A stretch of DNA of 36,117 bases from NCBI GenBank assembly GCA_024684115.1, contig JAIKXP010000028.1, forward strand, positions 1 through 36,117, read 5' to 3'. This document shows positions 26,236 through 33,605 of the stretch, in pieces. The position numbers were made by a program, and so were the translations under genes. The notes under the pieces were generated by a model. It did not search any database and was not told where the DNA came from. It saw nothing but the letters and a program-made list of their open reading frames with translations. The stretch comes from Sphaerochaetaceae bacterium. GTDB lineage: Bacteria > Spirochaetota > Spirochaetia > Sphaerochaetales > Sphaerochaetaceae. Within the stretch, counting starts at the first letter, position 1; every line of letters begins with the position of its first letter.

Positions 26236-26271
26236 TCTCCTGAAATTTTTTTGATGATTATATTCAGGAGA
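26236..26271. repeat. 9-bp inverted repeat TCTCCTGAA-N18-TTCAGGAGA upstream of gdhA
   Basis: The arms are at 26236-26244 and 26263-26271, a perfect match with an AT-rich 18-nt spacer. One arm contains the complement of the gdhA Shine-Dalgarno AGGAGA; the other contains anti-SD-like TCTCC. If the transcript starts upstream of both arms, the hairpin would hide the ribosome site. If it starts near 26250, the repeat instead brackets the -10 box as a DNA element. Confidence 0.5.
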
Positions 26272-26285
26272 TGAAAAATAAACAA
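26257..26285 (-). promoter_or_regulatory. Candidate promoter of the gdhA-pyrG nitrogen operon
   Basis: On the - strand TTGTTT (26285-26280) and a consensus TATAAT (26262-26257) are 17 bp apart, with initiation near 26250. A second TATAAT at 26297-26292 lacks a good -35 but would give a transcript containing the whole inverted repeat. Confidence 0.5.
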
Positions 26286-26307
26286 ATACATATTATATTA
26301 TGAATAC

Positions 26308-26324
26308 CATATCTTTTTGATATG
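26308..26324. promoter_or_regulatory. LysR-type T-N11-A dyad CATATCTTTTTGATATG
   Basis: Perfect 6-bp arms surround a TTTTT spacer, with the T-N11-A pattern formed by positions 310 and 322 of this 26-kb interval. Its centre (26316) lies about 66 bp upstream of the predicted gdhA start, the usual recognition-site position for LysR-type activators. It also overlaps the likely lysR -10 (TATGAT, 26321-26326), as expected for autorepression. Confidence 0.5.
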
Positions 26325-26337
26325 ATAGAGGTGAAGC

Positions 26338-27219
26338 ATGGAAATAAGGGTACTTAAATACTTTATAGCGGTAGCTGAGGAGCTGAATATTACAAGAGCT
26401 GCGGAAAAGCTCAATATAAGCCAGCCCCCATTGAGCAATCAGATAAAAAAGCTTGAAGAAGAGCTGGACACACAGCTTTTCATAAGGGGCAAACGCCACC
26501 TGGAACTCACTGAATCCGGGAAACTGCTCTACAGATATGCAAGAGAAATACTCAACCTGACTGAAAAGAGCACAAATGAGATCATAATGATGGATAAGGG
26601 CATGAACGGAACCATAGCAATAGGACTTGTTGAAGGCTCTGCTCCGGACATTGCTTCAGCATGGGTCAGCTCCTTCATGAAAAAGTACCCGGAGGTCAGG
26701 TTCAGGATTATGGACGGCAACAGTGACGAGCTCATAGACATGCTCAGAAGCGGCCTGATAAACCTGGCAGTCATCACCTCACCATGCGACCACACCCTTC
26801 TTCACAGATTCAAGGTCGGCAGGGAGTACATGGCAGCCTTCATGAGCCCGGACAACCCGCTGGCGCAGAAGGAAGGAGACACCGTGGAGCTTTGCGACCT
26901 CAAGGACCAGCCCCTCATTGTACCAAGCCGAGAGTACATAATTAACATGATATACAAATGGTTCAGGGAGATAGATGCAGAGCCGAGGATAGTCTGCCGC
27001 ATGGACAACTATCTGGACGTAGCGGCCCTCTCCGGTGCAGACTGCGGAATAAGTATATTCCCGAGGACCTGTTGCATAAAAAACGACAGTATAATTGCCA
27101 GGAACATATCAAATCCCGCGAGAATGGTTGAATACCTGTTTGTATGGCTCAAGGGAAAGCCCCTGCCTATTGCAGACAGAGCTTTTATTGACCATGTGAG
27201 GGAGCAGATTACCGGATAG
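26338..27219 (+). CDS. LysR-type transcriptional regulator, probable regulator of the gdhA operon
   Basis: This 293-residue regulator has an N-terminal winged helix-turn-helix (residues 1-60; VLKYFIAVAEELNITRAAEK and LNISQPPLSNQIKKLEEEL). A linker helix follows, then a periplasmic-binding-like effector domain (about 90-290) starting at GTIAIGLVEGSAPDIA. The sub-type looks like CynR/BenM-like regulators; the effector is not evident. An AGAGGTGA ribosome site precedes the ATG. It is divergent from gdhA with a 111-bp shared control region containing a T-N11-A dyad. The divergent layout makes gdhA the natural target (inference). Its 3' end overlaps the convergent thioesterase gene by 11 bp. Confidence 0.9.
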   Translation: MEIRVLKYFIAVAEELNITRAAEKLNISQPPLSNQIKKLEEELDTQLFIRGKRHLELTESGKLLYRYAREILNLTEKSTNEIIMMDKGMNGTIAIGLVEGSAPDIASAWVSSFMKKYPEVRFRIMDGNSDELIDMLRSGLINLAVITSPCDHTLLHRFKVGREYMAAFMSPDNPLAQKEGDTVELCDLKDQPLIVPSREYIINMIYKWFREIDAEPRIVCRMDNYLDVAALSGADCGISIFPRTCCIKNDSIIARNISNPARMVEYLFVWLKGKPLPIADRAFIDHVREQITG

Positions 27220-27988
27220 GCTTGAAATCTATACGGCCAAGGGCAGCGGTCTCATCCTTTGAGAGGTTTTTGACAACATATCCGAAGGAATCATCCGAGA
27301 GGGAGTAAGCCTCAACTTCCACGCTGTCCGTGTAGTGAACCTCATGGACCCAGTTAATATCTATATAGGAAGGAAGATGCTCTTTCATGTAATCAAAATC
27401 CATGGATTCAAGCATCCACCTGAGGTAGACAATGTTATTCACATGCCCGTTTATATCCGTATCATAGAACTTGTGGTTAACAGGGTACAGGGAGATTCTG
27501 GGGCTCTGTTCCATGACCTCACGGTCAAGTTTAGGCACGCGTTTACCACACTCAATAAACGGACCGTCTACGTAGTCCACCGGACCTATCTTCTGGGTAA
27601 TCTCCGCCATTTTCTGCGGCATGCGTGTTTCAATATCAATTACTGCCCACATTGATTTAGCGGAGAAAACAGGGTTGCCGGAGCTGTCAAAAGCAAGAAC
27701 GGCACGAGGGGCAAAATAGCTCTTTGCAAAAGGAATACCTGTTTCAAGTTTGAGCACCTCCGGCCATACCGGGTAGCTGTAGATTTCCATGATTGTCCTG
27801 GTTATGACCCAGCTCTTTCCTTCCTTCATAAGGTAGGGAACAGAGACCTTTCCCTCGCCGCTGTGAGTACCTGAAATTTCCTGAAGTATACCGAAATAGA
27901 ACTCAGGCAGAGGCCTGTATGCAGAATCCGCACCGAATGTTGTTACCTTGAAATCCTCATGACACACGTTATGACTGTCTATATACAC
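27209..27988 (-). CDS. Acyl-ACP thioesterase (double hotdog)
   Basis: This 259-residue protein matches the bacterial FatA/FatB-like acyl-ACP thioesterase family. The N-terminal hotdog has WVITRTIMEIYSYPVWPEVL, and the C-terminal hotdog has VNHKFYDTDINGHVNNIVYL, with the conserved Asn-x-His-x-Asn-Asn active-site region. It should release free fatty acids from acyl carrier protein in the cytosol. It overlaps the start of an aminotransferase gene by 10 bp upstream and the lysR 3' end by 11 bp downstream. The chain-length preference cannot be read from the sequence. Confidence 0.85.
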   Translation of the reverse strand: MYIDSHNVCHEDFKVTTFGADSAYRPLPEFYFGILQEISGTHSGEGKVSVPYLMKEGKSWVITRTIMEIYSYPVWPEVLKLETGIPFAKSYFAPRAVLAFDSSGNPVFSAKSMWAVIDIETRMPQKMAEITQKIGPVDYVDGPFIECGKRVPKLDREVMEQSPRISLYPVNHKFYDTDINGHVNNIVYLRWMLESMDFDYMKEHLPSYIDINWVHEVHYTDSVEVEAYSLSDDSFGYVVKNLSKDETAALGRIDFKPIR

Positions 27989-29127
27989 TTTTTAATCCTC
28001 CTTACAGCTTCCTCCAGGTCCTTCATTGAATAAGCAAAACAGAACCTGAGAAACTTTTCTCCACCCTTTCCGAATGAGCTCCCCGGGACCGTCACCACGC
28101 CGGCCTTTTCAAGAAGCCACATTGCAAGTTCTTCAGAGTTCATACCGTTCTTTTCAATTCTGACCCACAGATAGAAGGCACCCTGAGGAACAACAGCTTC
28201 AAAGCCCTCAAGAGAGGAAAGCTCCTTCACAAGATAGTCTCTTCTTCTTTCATACTCGCGGGCCATCATAAGGCTCTCTTCCCTGCATTCAAGAGCTGTA
28301 ATTCCCGCGTACTGAACAAACTCATTTACACAGGAAATCTCATGGGAAAGAACAGTGGCAATTACATCTGTAATTTCTTCAGATGCACAGAGATAGCCCA
28401 TTCTCCAGCCTGTCATGGCGTAAGCCTTTGAGAAGCTGTTGACGGTAATTACCCTTGGTGAAATATCTAAAAAAGACGCAGGACTTATATTCTTCCTGCC
28501 GTCAAAAATAATTGATTCATAAACCTCATCAGAGATAAGGTACAGTTCATGATCCCTGACAAAATCCCTGACAGTCTGCCATTCATCTGAGCTTAAGACA
28601 TGGCCCGTGGGATTATTGGGTGAATTGATTACAATGGCCTTTGTTCTGTCAGTGCAGTTTTCTTCCAGAAGGGAGCGGGTTATTTCATAACCGTTTTCCA
28701 CACTGAGCGGGAATCCAACCGGAAGAGCCCCGCCAAGGCGGGTCATGGCTTCATAGGAAACCCAGGAAGGCTGGGGAATCAACACCTCATCCCCTTCTCC
28801 CGCCACAGCCATTATGGCAAGGCATACTGCATACTTGGCTCCGGGAGTGACTATTATGTTTTTCTCAGAGCACATTATGTTGTTCTCTTCCCTGAGCTTA
28901 AAAGAAAGCTTCTCCCTCAAAGCCTTCAAACCGCGCACATCACAGTAGTGGGTGTGGCCGCAGTTCAGAGCCCTTACAAGAGAAGCCTTAATCTTTTCCG
29001 GTGTATCAAAATCAGGGTCTCCACCGGCAAGGGAAACAATGGATTTCCCTTCACTTTTGAGTCTGGAGGCAAGATTGTTGAATGATACAGTGGCTGAAGC
29101 ACTTATACCGGAAAGAAGCTTATTCAT
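27979..29127 (-). CDS. Class I/II pyridoxal phosphate aminotransferase
   Basis: This 382-residue fold-type I aminotransferase is of the aspartate-aminotransferase-like (Ib) type. Motifs are SLAGGDPDFDTPEKIKASL, SPNNPTGHVLSSDEW (Asn172 near the PLP), the Asp-Glu-x-Tyr of ISDEVYESIIFDG and the Schiff-base Lys234 in VNSFSKAYAMTGWRMGY. The late substrate-carboxylate arginine lies in KFLRFCFAYS. It probably transfers amino groups between an amino acid and 2-oxoglutarate; aspartate, aromatic or alanine substrates are all possible. It has a strong promoter (29152-29180) and overlaps the thioesterase gene by 10 bp. Confidence 0.9.
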   Translation of the reverse strand: MNKLLSGISASATVSFNNLASRLKSEGKSIVSLAGGDPDFDTPEKIKASLVRALNCGHTHYCDVRGLKALREKLSFKLREENNIMCSEKNIIVTPGAKYAVCLAIMAVAGEGDEVLIPQPSWVSYEAMTRLGGALPVGFPLSVENGYEITRSLLEENCTDRTKAIVINSPNNPTGHVLSSDEWQTVRDFVRDHELYLISDEVYESIIFDGRKNISPASFLDISPRVITVNSFSKAYAMTGWRMGYLCASEEITDVIATVLSHEISCVNEFVQYAGITALECREESLMMAREYERRRDYLVKELSSLEGFEAVVPQGAFYLWVRIEKNGMNSEELAMWLLEKAGVVTVPGSSFGKGGEKFLRFCFAYSMKDLEEAVRRIKKCI

Positions 29128-29151
29128 GTTTTACCCTGGTTAACAGGTGTA

Positions 29152-29180
29152 ATTATAGTGTTTGAAAAAACCTCTATCAA
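29152..29180 (-). promoter_or_regulatory. Promoter of the aminotransferase/thioesterase operon
   Basis: On the - strand TTGATA (29180-29175) and TATAAT (29157-29152) are 17 bp apart, close to consensus. Initiation is expected near 29145, inside an imperfect palindrome CCTGGTTAACAGG (29135-29147) that could be an operator. Confidence 0.65.
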
Positions 29181-29186
29181 TACAGC

Positions 29187-30473
29187 TTACTTTGACTTCT
29201 GAAGCTTTACCTCAACAGTTGAGTAAGTTGTTTTTGTAACATACTCATTACTGTCTTTCTCATATCCTGCAGGAACCTTGAGAATATGAACAGTATAAAG
29301 GGCCTCAGCAACATCAAAAGAAGCAACACCGTCGGCGTCAGTCTTACCGACAAGGCATGAGTTATCATCACAGAACTGAACGGTAACTCCCTTAACGGGA
29401 TTACCATCCTCATCCTTTACAACAACCCTGTAAGAAGTTTCAGAAGAAGTCTCTGCTGCTGCAGCAGTCTCCTGAACTTTTCCCTCAAGCAAGATGTCCA
29501 CTATATCTTCATAAACTGACATGAGGGATGGAGCTCCGACAACTGGAGCTGAAAGAATATAGCCCTCACTGTCTACAAAAATGCTTGTAGGATAGCCCTG
29601 AAGCTCCAGGCTCTCATTCATTCCCTCATAAGGCAGGATATTAAGATATTTTACTCCGTTCTTACTGAGCAGATTCAAACAGGCAGCAGAAGAATCTTCA
29701 AAATCAGTACAGATTCCAATAATTGATGCACCCTTCTTCTCAAGACTCTGATTAAGCTCTGCAAGTCCTGAGAGCTCTCTTACACACGGGCCGCACCAGG
29801 TTGCCCAGATGTTTATCATGGTAACCTTATTTTTACTGAAAAGCTCCTGACTTGTAACAGTGTTCCCGTTTATATCCTTTGTAGTAAATTCAACCTTCAT
29901 ACCGATCAGTCCGTCCCCGGCAGCACGGATCGGAGAGTAAGTTGCTTTCTGCAGCACTTTCAACAGTTCCTTGCCAAGATTGTTGAACTCATACTTATAT
30001 ATAAAAGACACTTCTGAAAGGTACTCGTTTACATCCGGAAAACAGGCATAGAAAGTTACATCTTCAACCCTGGCCAGCTGAATCATTTCATACTGTGTCT
30101 TAAGGGCCTGATAGTACGGAGAGGATTCTTTTCCATCCTGAACGGAAATAACCTGAGCAAGAACACCTCTCTTTTCAAGCAGATTTTCAAAAACCTCTAC
30201 ATTTCCGCTTTCAGCCTCATATACCATGTTCTGGAATTCACCCGGAGACATGGCAAAATAAAGGTAAGTCAAGGTTCCAGCATTAAGGTAGTCTTCATAC
30301 CCATTAGCACTGGCAACAAGAACTCCCTTCATGTTTTTACTATCAAAAGCTGATGTGTACTGAAGTTTAATACCGTTATTCCTGTACTCTACTACTCCTG
30401 AATCTGCATAAAGGGCAGAGACTGCAAGAAAGAAAACAAGAGCTAAAACAAATAAATTTCTTACCTTTTTCAT
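29187..30473 (-). CDS. Exported TlpA-type thioredoxin-like protein with C-terminal Ig-like domain
   Basis: This 428-residue protein starts with a signal peptide (MKKVRNLFVLALVFFLAV, probable cleavage after ALYA near residue 23). Residues about 25-185 are a domain I do not recognise. A TlpA/ResA-type thioredoxin fold (about 195-335) has NIWATWCGPCVRELSGL with Cys227 and Cys230, followed by GICTDFEDSSAACLNLL and the cis-Pro region GYPTSIFVDSEGY. A linker and a C-terminal Ig-like/carboxypeptidase-regulatory-like beta domain (about 345-428; VVKDEDGNPVKGVTVQF) follow. It should reduce or exchange disulfides outside the cytoplasm. The start overlaps the stop of the ferredoxin-TlpA fusion as ATGA, so electrons may flow between them (inference). 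Confidence 0.85.
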   Translation of the reverse strand: MKKVRNLFVLALVFFLAVSALYADSGVVEYRNNGIKLQYTSAFDSKNMKGVLVASANGYEDYLNAGTLTYLYFAMSPGEFQNMVYEAESGNVEVFENLLEKRGVLAQVISVQDGKESSPYYQALKTQYEMIQLARVEDVTFYACFPDVNEYLSEVSFIYKYEFNNLGKELLKVLQKATYSPIRAAGDGLIGMKVEFTTKDINGNTVTSQELFSKNKVTMINIWATWCGPCVRELSGLAELNQSLEKKGASIIGICTDFEDSSAACLNLLSKNGVKYLNILPYEGMNESLELQGYPTSIFVDSEGYILSAPVVGAPSLMSVYEDIVDILLEGKVQETAAAAETSSETSYRVVVKDEDGNPVKGVTVQFCDDNSCLVGKTDADGVASFDVAEALYTVHILKVPAGYEKDSNEYVTKTTYSTVEVKLQKSK

Positions 30474-31981
30474 ATACTGTTACCTTCTTTTATCTCTGAA
30501 GCCTGTTCATAAAGCGTTTGAAGCAGCTCTGGAGTAACCGAACCGCACTGGTTATAGATTACTTCCCCGTAGCGGTTGAGAACAACTGTCTGAGGAAGGG
30601 CTGAGAGCGCACCGAGCAGGTCCCAGAGCACTTCATCATCCGTCTCAACGGCAAAGCGCATTTTCCAGTTCTTTCCACGCTCCTGAACAAAATCTTCAGG
30701 GTCATCCGTAATTATATCTGAATGGAGCATGAGTATTTCTATCTCACCTTCATATTTATCATACAGTTCACTGAAATGAGGAATCTCATTTACGCACGGG
30801 CCACACCATGTTGCCCAGAGGTTTATGATTACAGGCTTTCCCCTGTTTTCAGAGAGCTTGAAAACGCTCCCGTCCATACATGTTATGCTGAAATCCGGAA
30901 GAAGACAGCCCGCCGTGTTACCGGCAGGGGCTGAGCTTTCATATACTGGCTCTTCTGCTGCCTGTACTGCCACCGGCTCTTCACTCTTGACTTCCTTAGC
31001 CCTGATTTCCGGATCAAGAACGTTAAACCACAGCAGAGCAAAACAGAGCACTGCAAGGGCTACTGCCCTTACGGCTGTGGCCTTTTTACTTCCACAGGTC
31101 TTCCCTTCACTTGAGACCAGGGTAAACCTTCCTGCCTTAAGGCTCAGAGCCTGCTCAGGGCAGGACTGAATGCACTTGCCGCAGTGAATACACTCATGGT
31201 CTCCTACATGTCGCACATCCATCTGACAGTTTCTGACACAGTTTCCGCACCCGTTACAGCGGGATGAATCAACCTTAACACCCACTACTGCTATCCTGCT
31301 GAAAAATCCGTATATGGCTCCAAGAGGACAGAGGAAACGGCAGAAACTTCTGTAACAGAAAATACAGAGAAGCAGAATCAGCACCATGATTACGAACTTG
31401 TTGGTAAAGATGCTGCCGAGCATGCTGAAGAAATCACCGTTTGCAGGATTTGCAAGAAGAGGAAGAGCTCCTCCAAAGGTTCCTGCAGGACATATGTACT
31501 TACAGAAAGCCGGGACAGCTACCCCGTGGGCTATTCCGTACCAGGCTGTTACGGCAAATACAAATACAAATAGAATTATATATTTAAGATATGAAAGAGC
31601 GCGTGTTATGCGGCTTTTCTTAATCTTGGGTGTAGGTATTTTATGAAGCAGTTCCTGAACAAGACCAAACGGACAGAGCCAACCGCAGATGGTGCGTCCA
31701 AGCATGAGTCCGTAGAGCATGAGTATACCGAAGACGTAGAAACCGGCCTGCTTTCCTGAAGCGGAGACTGCATTCTGTAAGGATCCGAGCGGACAGGCTC
31801 CCACGGCTCCCGGGCAGGAGTAACAGTTGAGCCCCGGCACACAGAGGGCCTTGGTTGTTATGTTTCTGCTCCTGTATATGTCTCCCTGTATAAAGCCCCT
31901 TAAGTGAGCATTGTATAGAAGTGCACAGTAGAGCTGTATGAGGCGTCTTTTTGATGGCAATAAACTTCTTTTCTTATCCAA
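30470..31981 (-). CDS. Fusion of a membrane polyferredoxin (NapH/YccM-like) and a TlpA-type thioredoxin domain
   Basis: This 503-residue protein has several transmembrane helices with conserved cysteine loops. These are LNCYSCPGAVGACPLGS near 55, GRTICGWLCPFGLVQELLH near 95, a Cys-Lys-Tyr-Ile-Cys-Pro motif near 160 and RSFCRFLCPLGAIYGFFSR near 215. Two [4Fe-4S] motifs follow, CNGCGNCVRNC and CIHCGKCIQSCP (about 240-280). After another membrane helix, a TlpA-like domain carries NLWATWCGPCVNEIPHFSEL, with Cys393 and Cys396. The layout suggests electrons passing from a cytosolic donor through Fe-S centres to an extracytoplasmic dithiol, as in CcdA-type systems but with Fe-S chemistry (inference). 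The start is TTG (31979-31981) with GGAG upstream, overlapping the previous gene by 8 bp. Confidence 0.85.
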   Translation of the reverse strand: MDKKRSLLPSKRRLIQLYCALLYNAHLRGFIQGDIYRSRNITTKALCVPGLNCYSCPGAVGACPLGSLQNAVSASGKQAGFYVFGILMLYGLMLGRTICGWLCPFGLVQELLHKIPTPKIKKSRITRALSYLKYIILFVFVFAVTAWYGIAHGVAVPAFCKYICPAGTFGGALPLLANPANGDFFSMLGSIFTNKFVIMVLILLLCIFCYRSFCRFLCPLGAIYGFFSRIAVVGVKVDSSRCNGCGNCVRNCQMDVRHVGDHECIHCGKCIQSCPEQALSLKAGRFTLVSSEGKTCGSKKATAVRAVALAVLCFALLWFNVLDPEIRAKEVKSEEPVAVQAAEEPVYESSAPAGNTAGCLLPDFSITCMDGSVFKLSENRGKPVIINLWATWCGPCVNEIPHFSELYDKYEGEIEILMLHSDIITDDPEDFVQERGKNWKMRFAVETDDEVLWDLLGALSALPQTVVLNRYGEVIYNQCGSVTPELLQTLYEQASEIKEGNSI

Positions 31982-32720
31982 GGCCTATACACTCCGTACA
32001 TATTCTTATGGCTTTTGCCAGAACGGCACTCATACTTCCGTTGAAAATTCCGAGAACAATAAAGATAAGCGCTGCTGCCAGTACAGCAATCCTTACTCCT
32101 GTTACAGGGAAAGCTGAAGAAGAGACTGCCTCCTGCCTGAGGCCGTCCTTCCTGCAGGCAAGAGCTGCCTTGAACTCGGTCTTCATGCTCTTTTCTGTGA
32201 GTATGAAGAATAAGGTAAGTATTCCTGTTCCTGCAGTCACCCATGGAAGGTTAAAGAGAAGAAGATTTACAGCCTCTTTCTTAAGGTCTTCATTCATGAA
32301 ATTTGAAGGGGTTAATAAATAGACACAAACCGGAGCCATGCAGAGGAAGAATCCCGTCCATCCGAAGATAAGATATTTCATCTGCCTCTTCTGCTCTAAA
32401 AACATGGTTCTATCCTGCTTCACAAGGTGTGCTCTTAAATACTTAAGGTTTAACTCCGTATCCTTTACCGGTGTGTCCTTTCCCTTTGCACCGAGAACAA
32501 AGGCCGCAGCGGATACACAGACAGAGAGAAGAACAGCAGGAAGTACCGGTTTTAACACAAGAAGGGTTTTCTCCCTTGTATAGATAGGACTGAGGGGGTT
32601 CTTTTCTTTTTCAATAAGTCCGTCCCTGTAAAGATTGAGGACAGAAAAGCAGAGTATGATGGCAACAGCTATACAGAGAATGCTCTGAATCAGTAAAAGA
32701 ATGGTTTTTCTGTCTGTCAC
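31974..32720 (-). CDS. Membrane protein with CD1871A-like C-terminal CxxC tail
   Basis: This 248-residue protein has about five hydrophobic helices. The N-terminal 200 residues are not a family I recognise. The last 25 residues (FNGSMSAVLAKAIRICTECI) end in Cys241-Thr-Glu-Cys244-Ile-Gly-Leu-Gly. They closely resemble the short CD1871A-type CxxC proteins that often sit beside TlpA and membrane ferredoxins. Here that motif is appended to a larger membrane protein. Its start is GTG (32718-32720) with GGAGT 7 nt upstream. First gene of the redox operon; the CxxC probably exchanges electrons or thiols with the downstream fusion protein (inference). Confidence 0.72.
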   Translation of the reverse strand: MTDRKTILLLIQSILCIAVAIILCFSVLNLYRDGLIEKEKNPLSPIYTREKTLLVLKPVLPAVLLSVCVSAAAFVLGAKGKDTPVKDTELNLKYLRAHLVKQDRTMFLEQKRQMKYLIFGWTGFFLCMAPVCVYLLTPSNFMNEDLKKEAVNLLLFNLPWVTAGTGILTLFFILTEKSMKTEFKAALACRKDGLRQEAVSSSAFPVTGVRIAVLAAALIFIVLGIFNGSMSAVLAKAIRICTECIGLG

Positions 32721-32806
32721 TTTTTACTCCGGCCAACTTTTTCTATTATCACATAGAAAACAATAATTCAATATACTTAAAAATCAAAATACTTAGACAT
32801 CAGGTC

Positions 32807-32812
32807 TATAAT
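32807..32812 (+). promoter_or_regulatory. Consensus -10 box upstream of the DUF554 gene
   Basis: TATAAT at 32807-32812 predicts initiation near 32819. No convincing -35 is seen at 16-18 bp. The transcript would begin too close to the ATG at 32821 for that codon to be used normally, supporting the ATG at 32860. Confidence 0.35.
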
Positions 32813-32859
32813 TTCATGTTATGCAATATTATAGTAATAAGGGGAGGATTTACACCTAT

Positions 32860-33555
32860 ATGCCGATCGGCCTTATAACTGATATTGCAGCAATAACCCT
32901 TGGTGGTTTAACAGGTGGTCTTTTAGGCCGCCATCTTAAAGATAAATTCAAACAGGAAATGAACAGCATGGTCAGTATTATGGCCATGGGAATAGCCCTC
33001 TATATGATTCCTAAAATGGAGATTATGGGAGCTGTCATGCTGTCGGTAGTAGGATGTTACTGCTTAGGCAGTGCTATGGACATTGACGGTCACGTCAACA
33101 GGACCATACTCAAGCTCACAGGTAAGGTCTTCAGGGGAAACCAGAGTTTTGACGTGAGCACCCTTTCTGTTTTAATTGTCCTGATGGGCTTCGGAGGCGG
33201 AGGGATTATGGGCTCCATGACAGAATCCATGACAGGTGACTCCTCCCTTCTCATGGGAAGGGCTGTGTGCGACTTCATCAGCTCCCTCATGTTCGGTACT
33301 ACCCTGGGTCCTGTTGCTGCTCTTGCGGGAGGAACGAGTCTGATCAGCCTGTCCTTCTTCTACCTCTCGGCACGCCTTCTTCTGCCGTATATGAGTAATG
33401 TGGTATATGCAAATTTCATAGCAACAGGCGGCATGCTTACCCTTATCGGCTCACTTCGAATGTTCGGGCTGTCAAAGGCCAAACCCATGAATGCAGTTCT
33501 GAGCGTTATTTTTATTATTCCTGTTACAATACTGTGGCAGAAATTTATACCTTAA
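32860..33555 (+). CDS. DUF554 family membrane protein
   Basis: This 231-residue inner-membrane protein has about seven hydrophobic helices. Family features are the start MPIGLITDIAAITLGGLTGG, a Gly-rich central helix and the repeated acidic/Gly motifs around SMTGDSSLLMGRAVCDFISS and FGTTLGPVAALAGG. The YdfK/YqgA-like DUF554 family has no established function, though transport is often suspected. The ATG at 32860 is chosen over the in-frame ATG at 32821: a GGGGAGG site (32841-32847) lies 12 nt upstream of it and DUF554 proteins begin with this motif. It appears monocistronic. Confidence 0.82.
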   Translation: MPIGLITDIAAITLGGLTGGLLGRHLKDKFKQEMNSMVSIMAMGIALYMIPKMEIMGAVMLSVVGCYCLGSAMDIDGHVNRTILKLTGKVFRGNQSFDVSTLSVLIVLMGFGGGGIMGSMTESMTGDSSLLMGRAVCDFISSLMFGTTLGPVAALAGGTSLISLSFFYLSARLLLPYMSNVVYANFIATGGMLTLIGSLRMFGLSKAKPMNAVLSVIFIIPVTILWQKFIP

Positions 33556-33605
33556 AAAAATGTATTATGATACTATTTTCATATTCTTGAATTGAAGGGT
33601 TTCCG

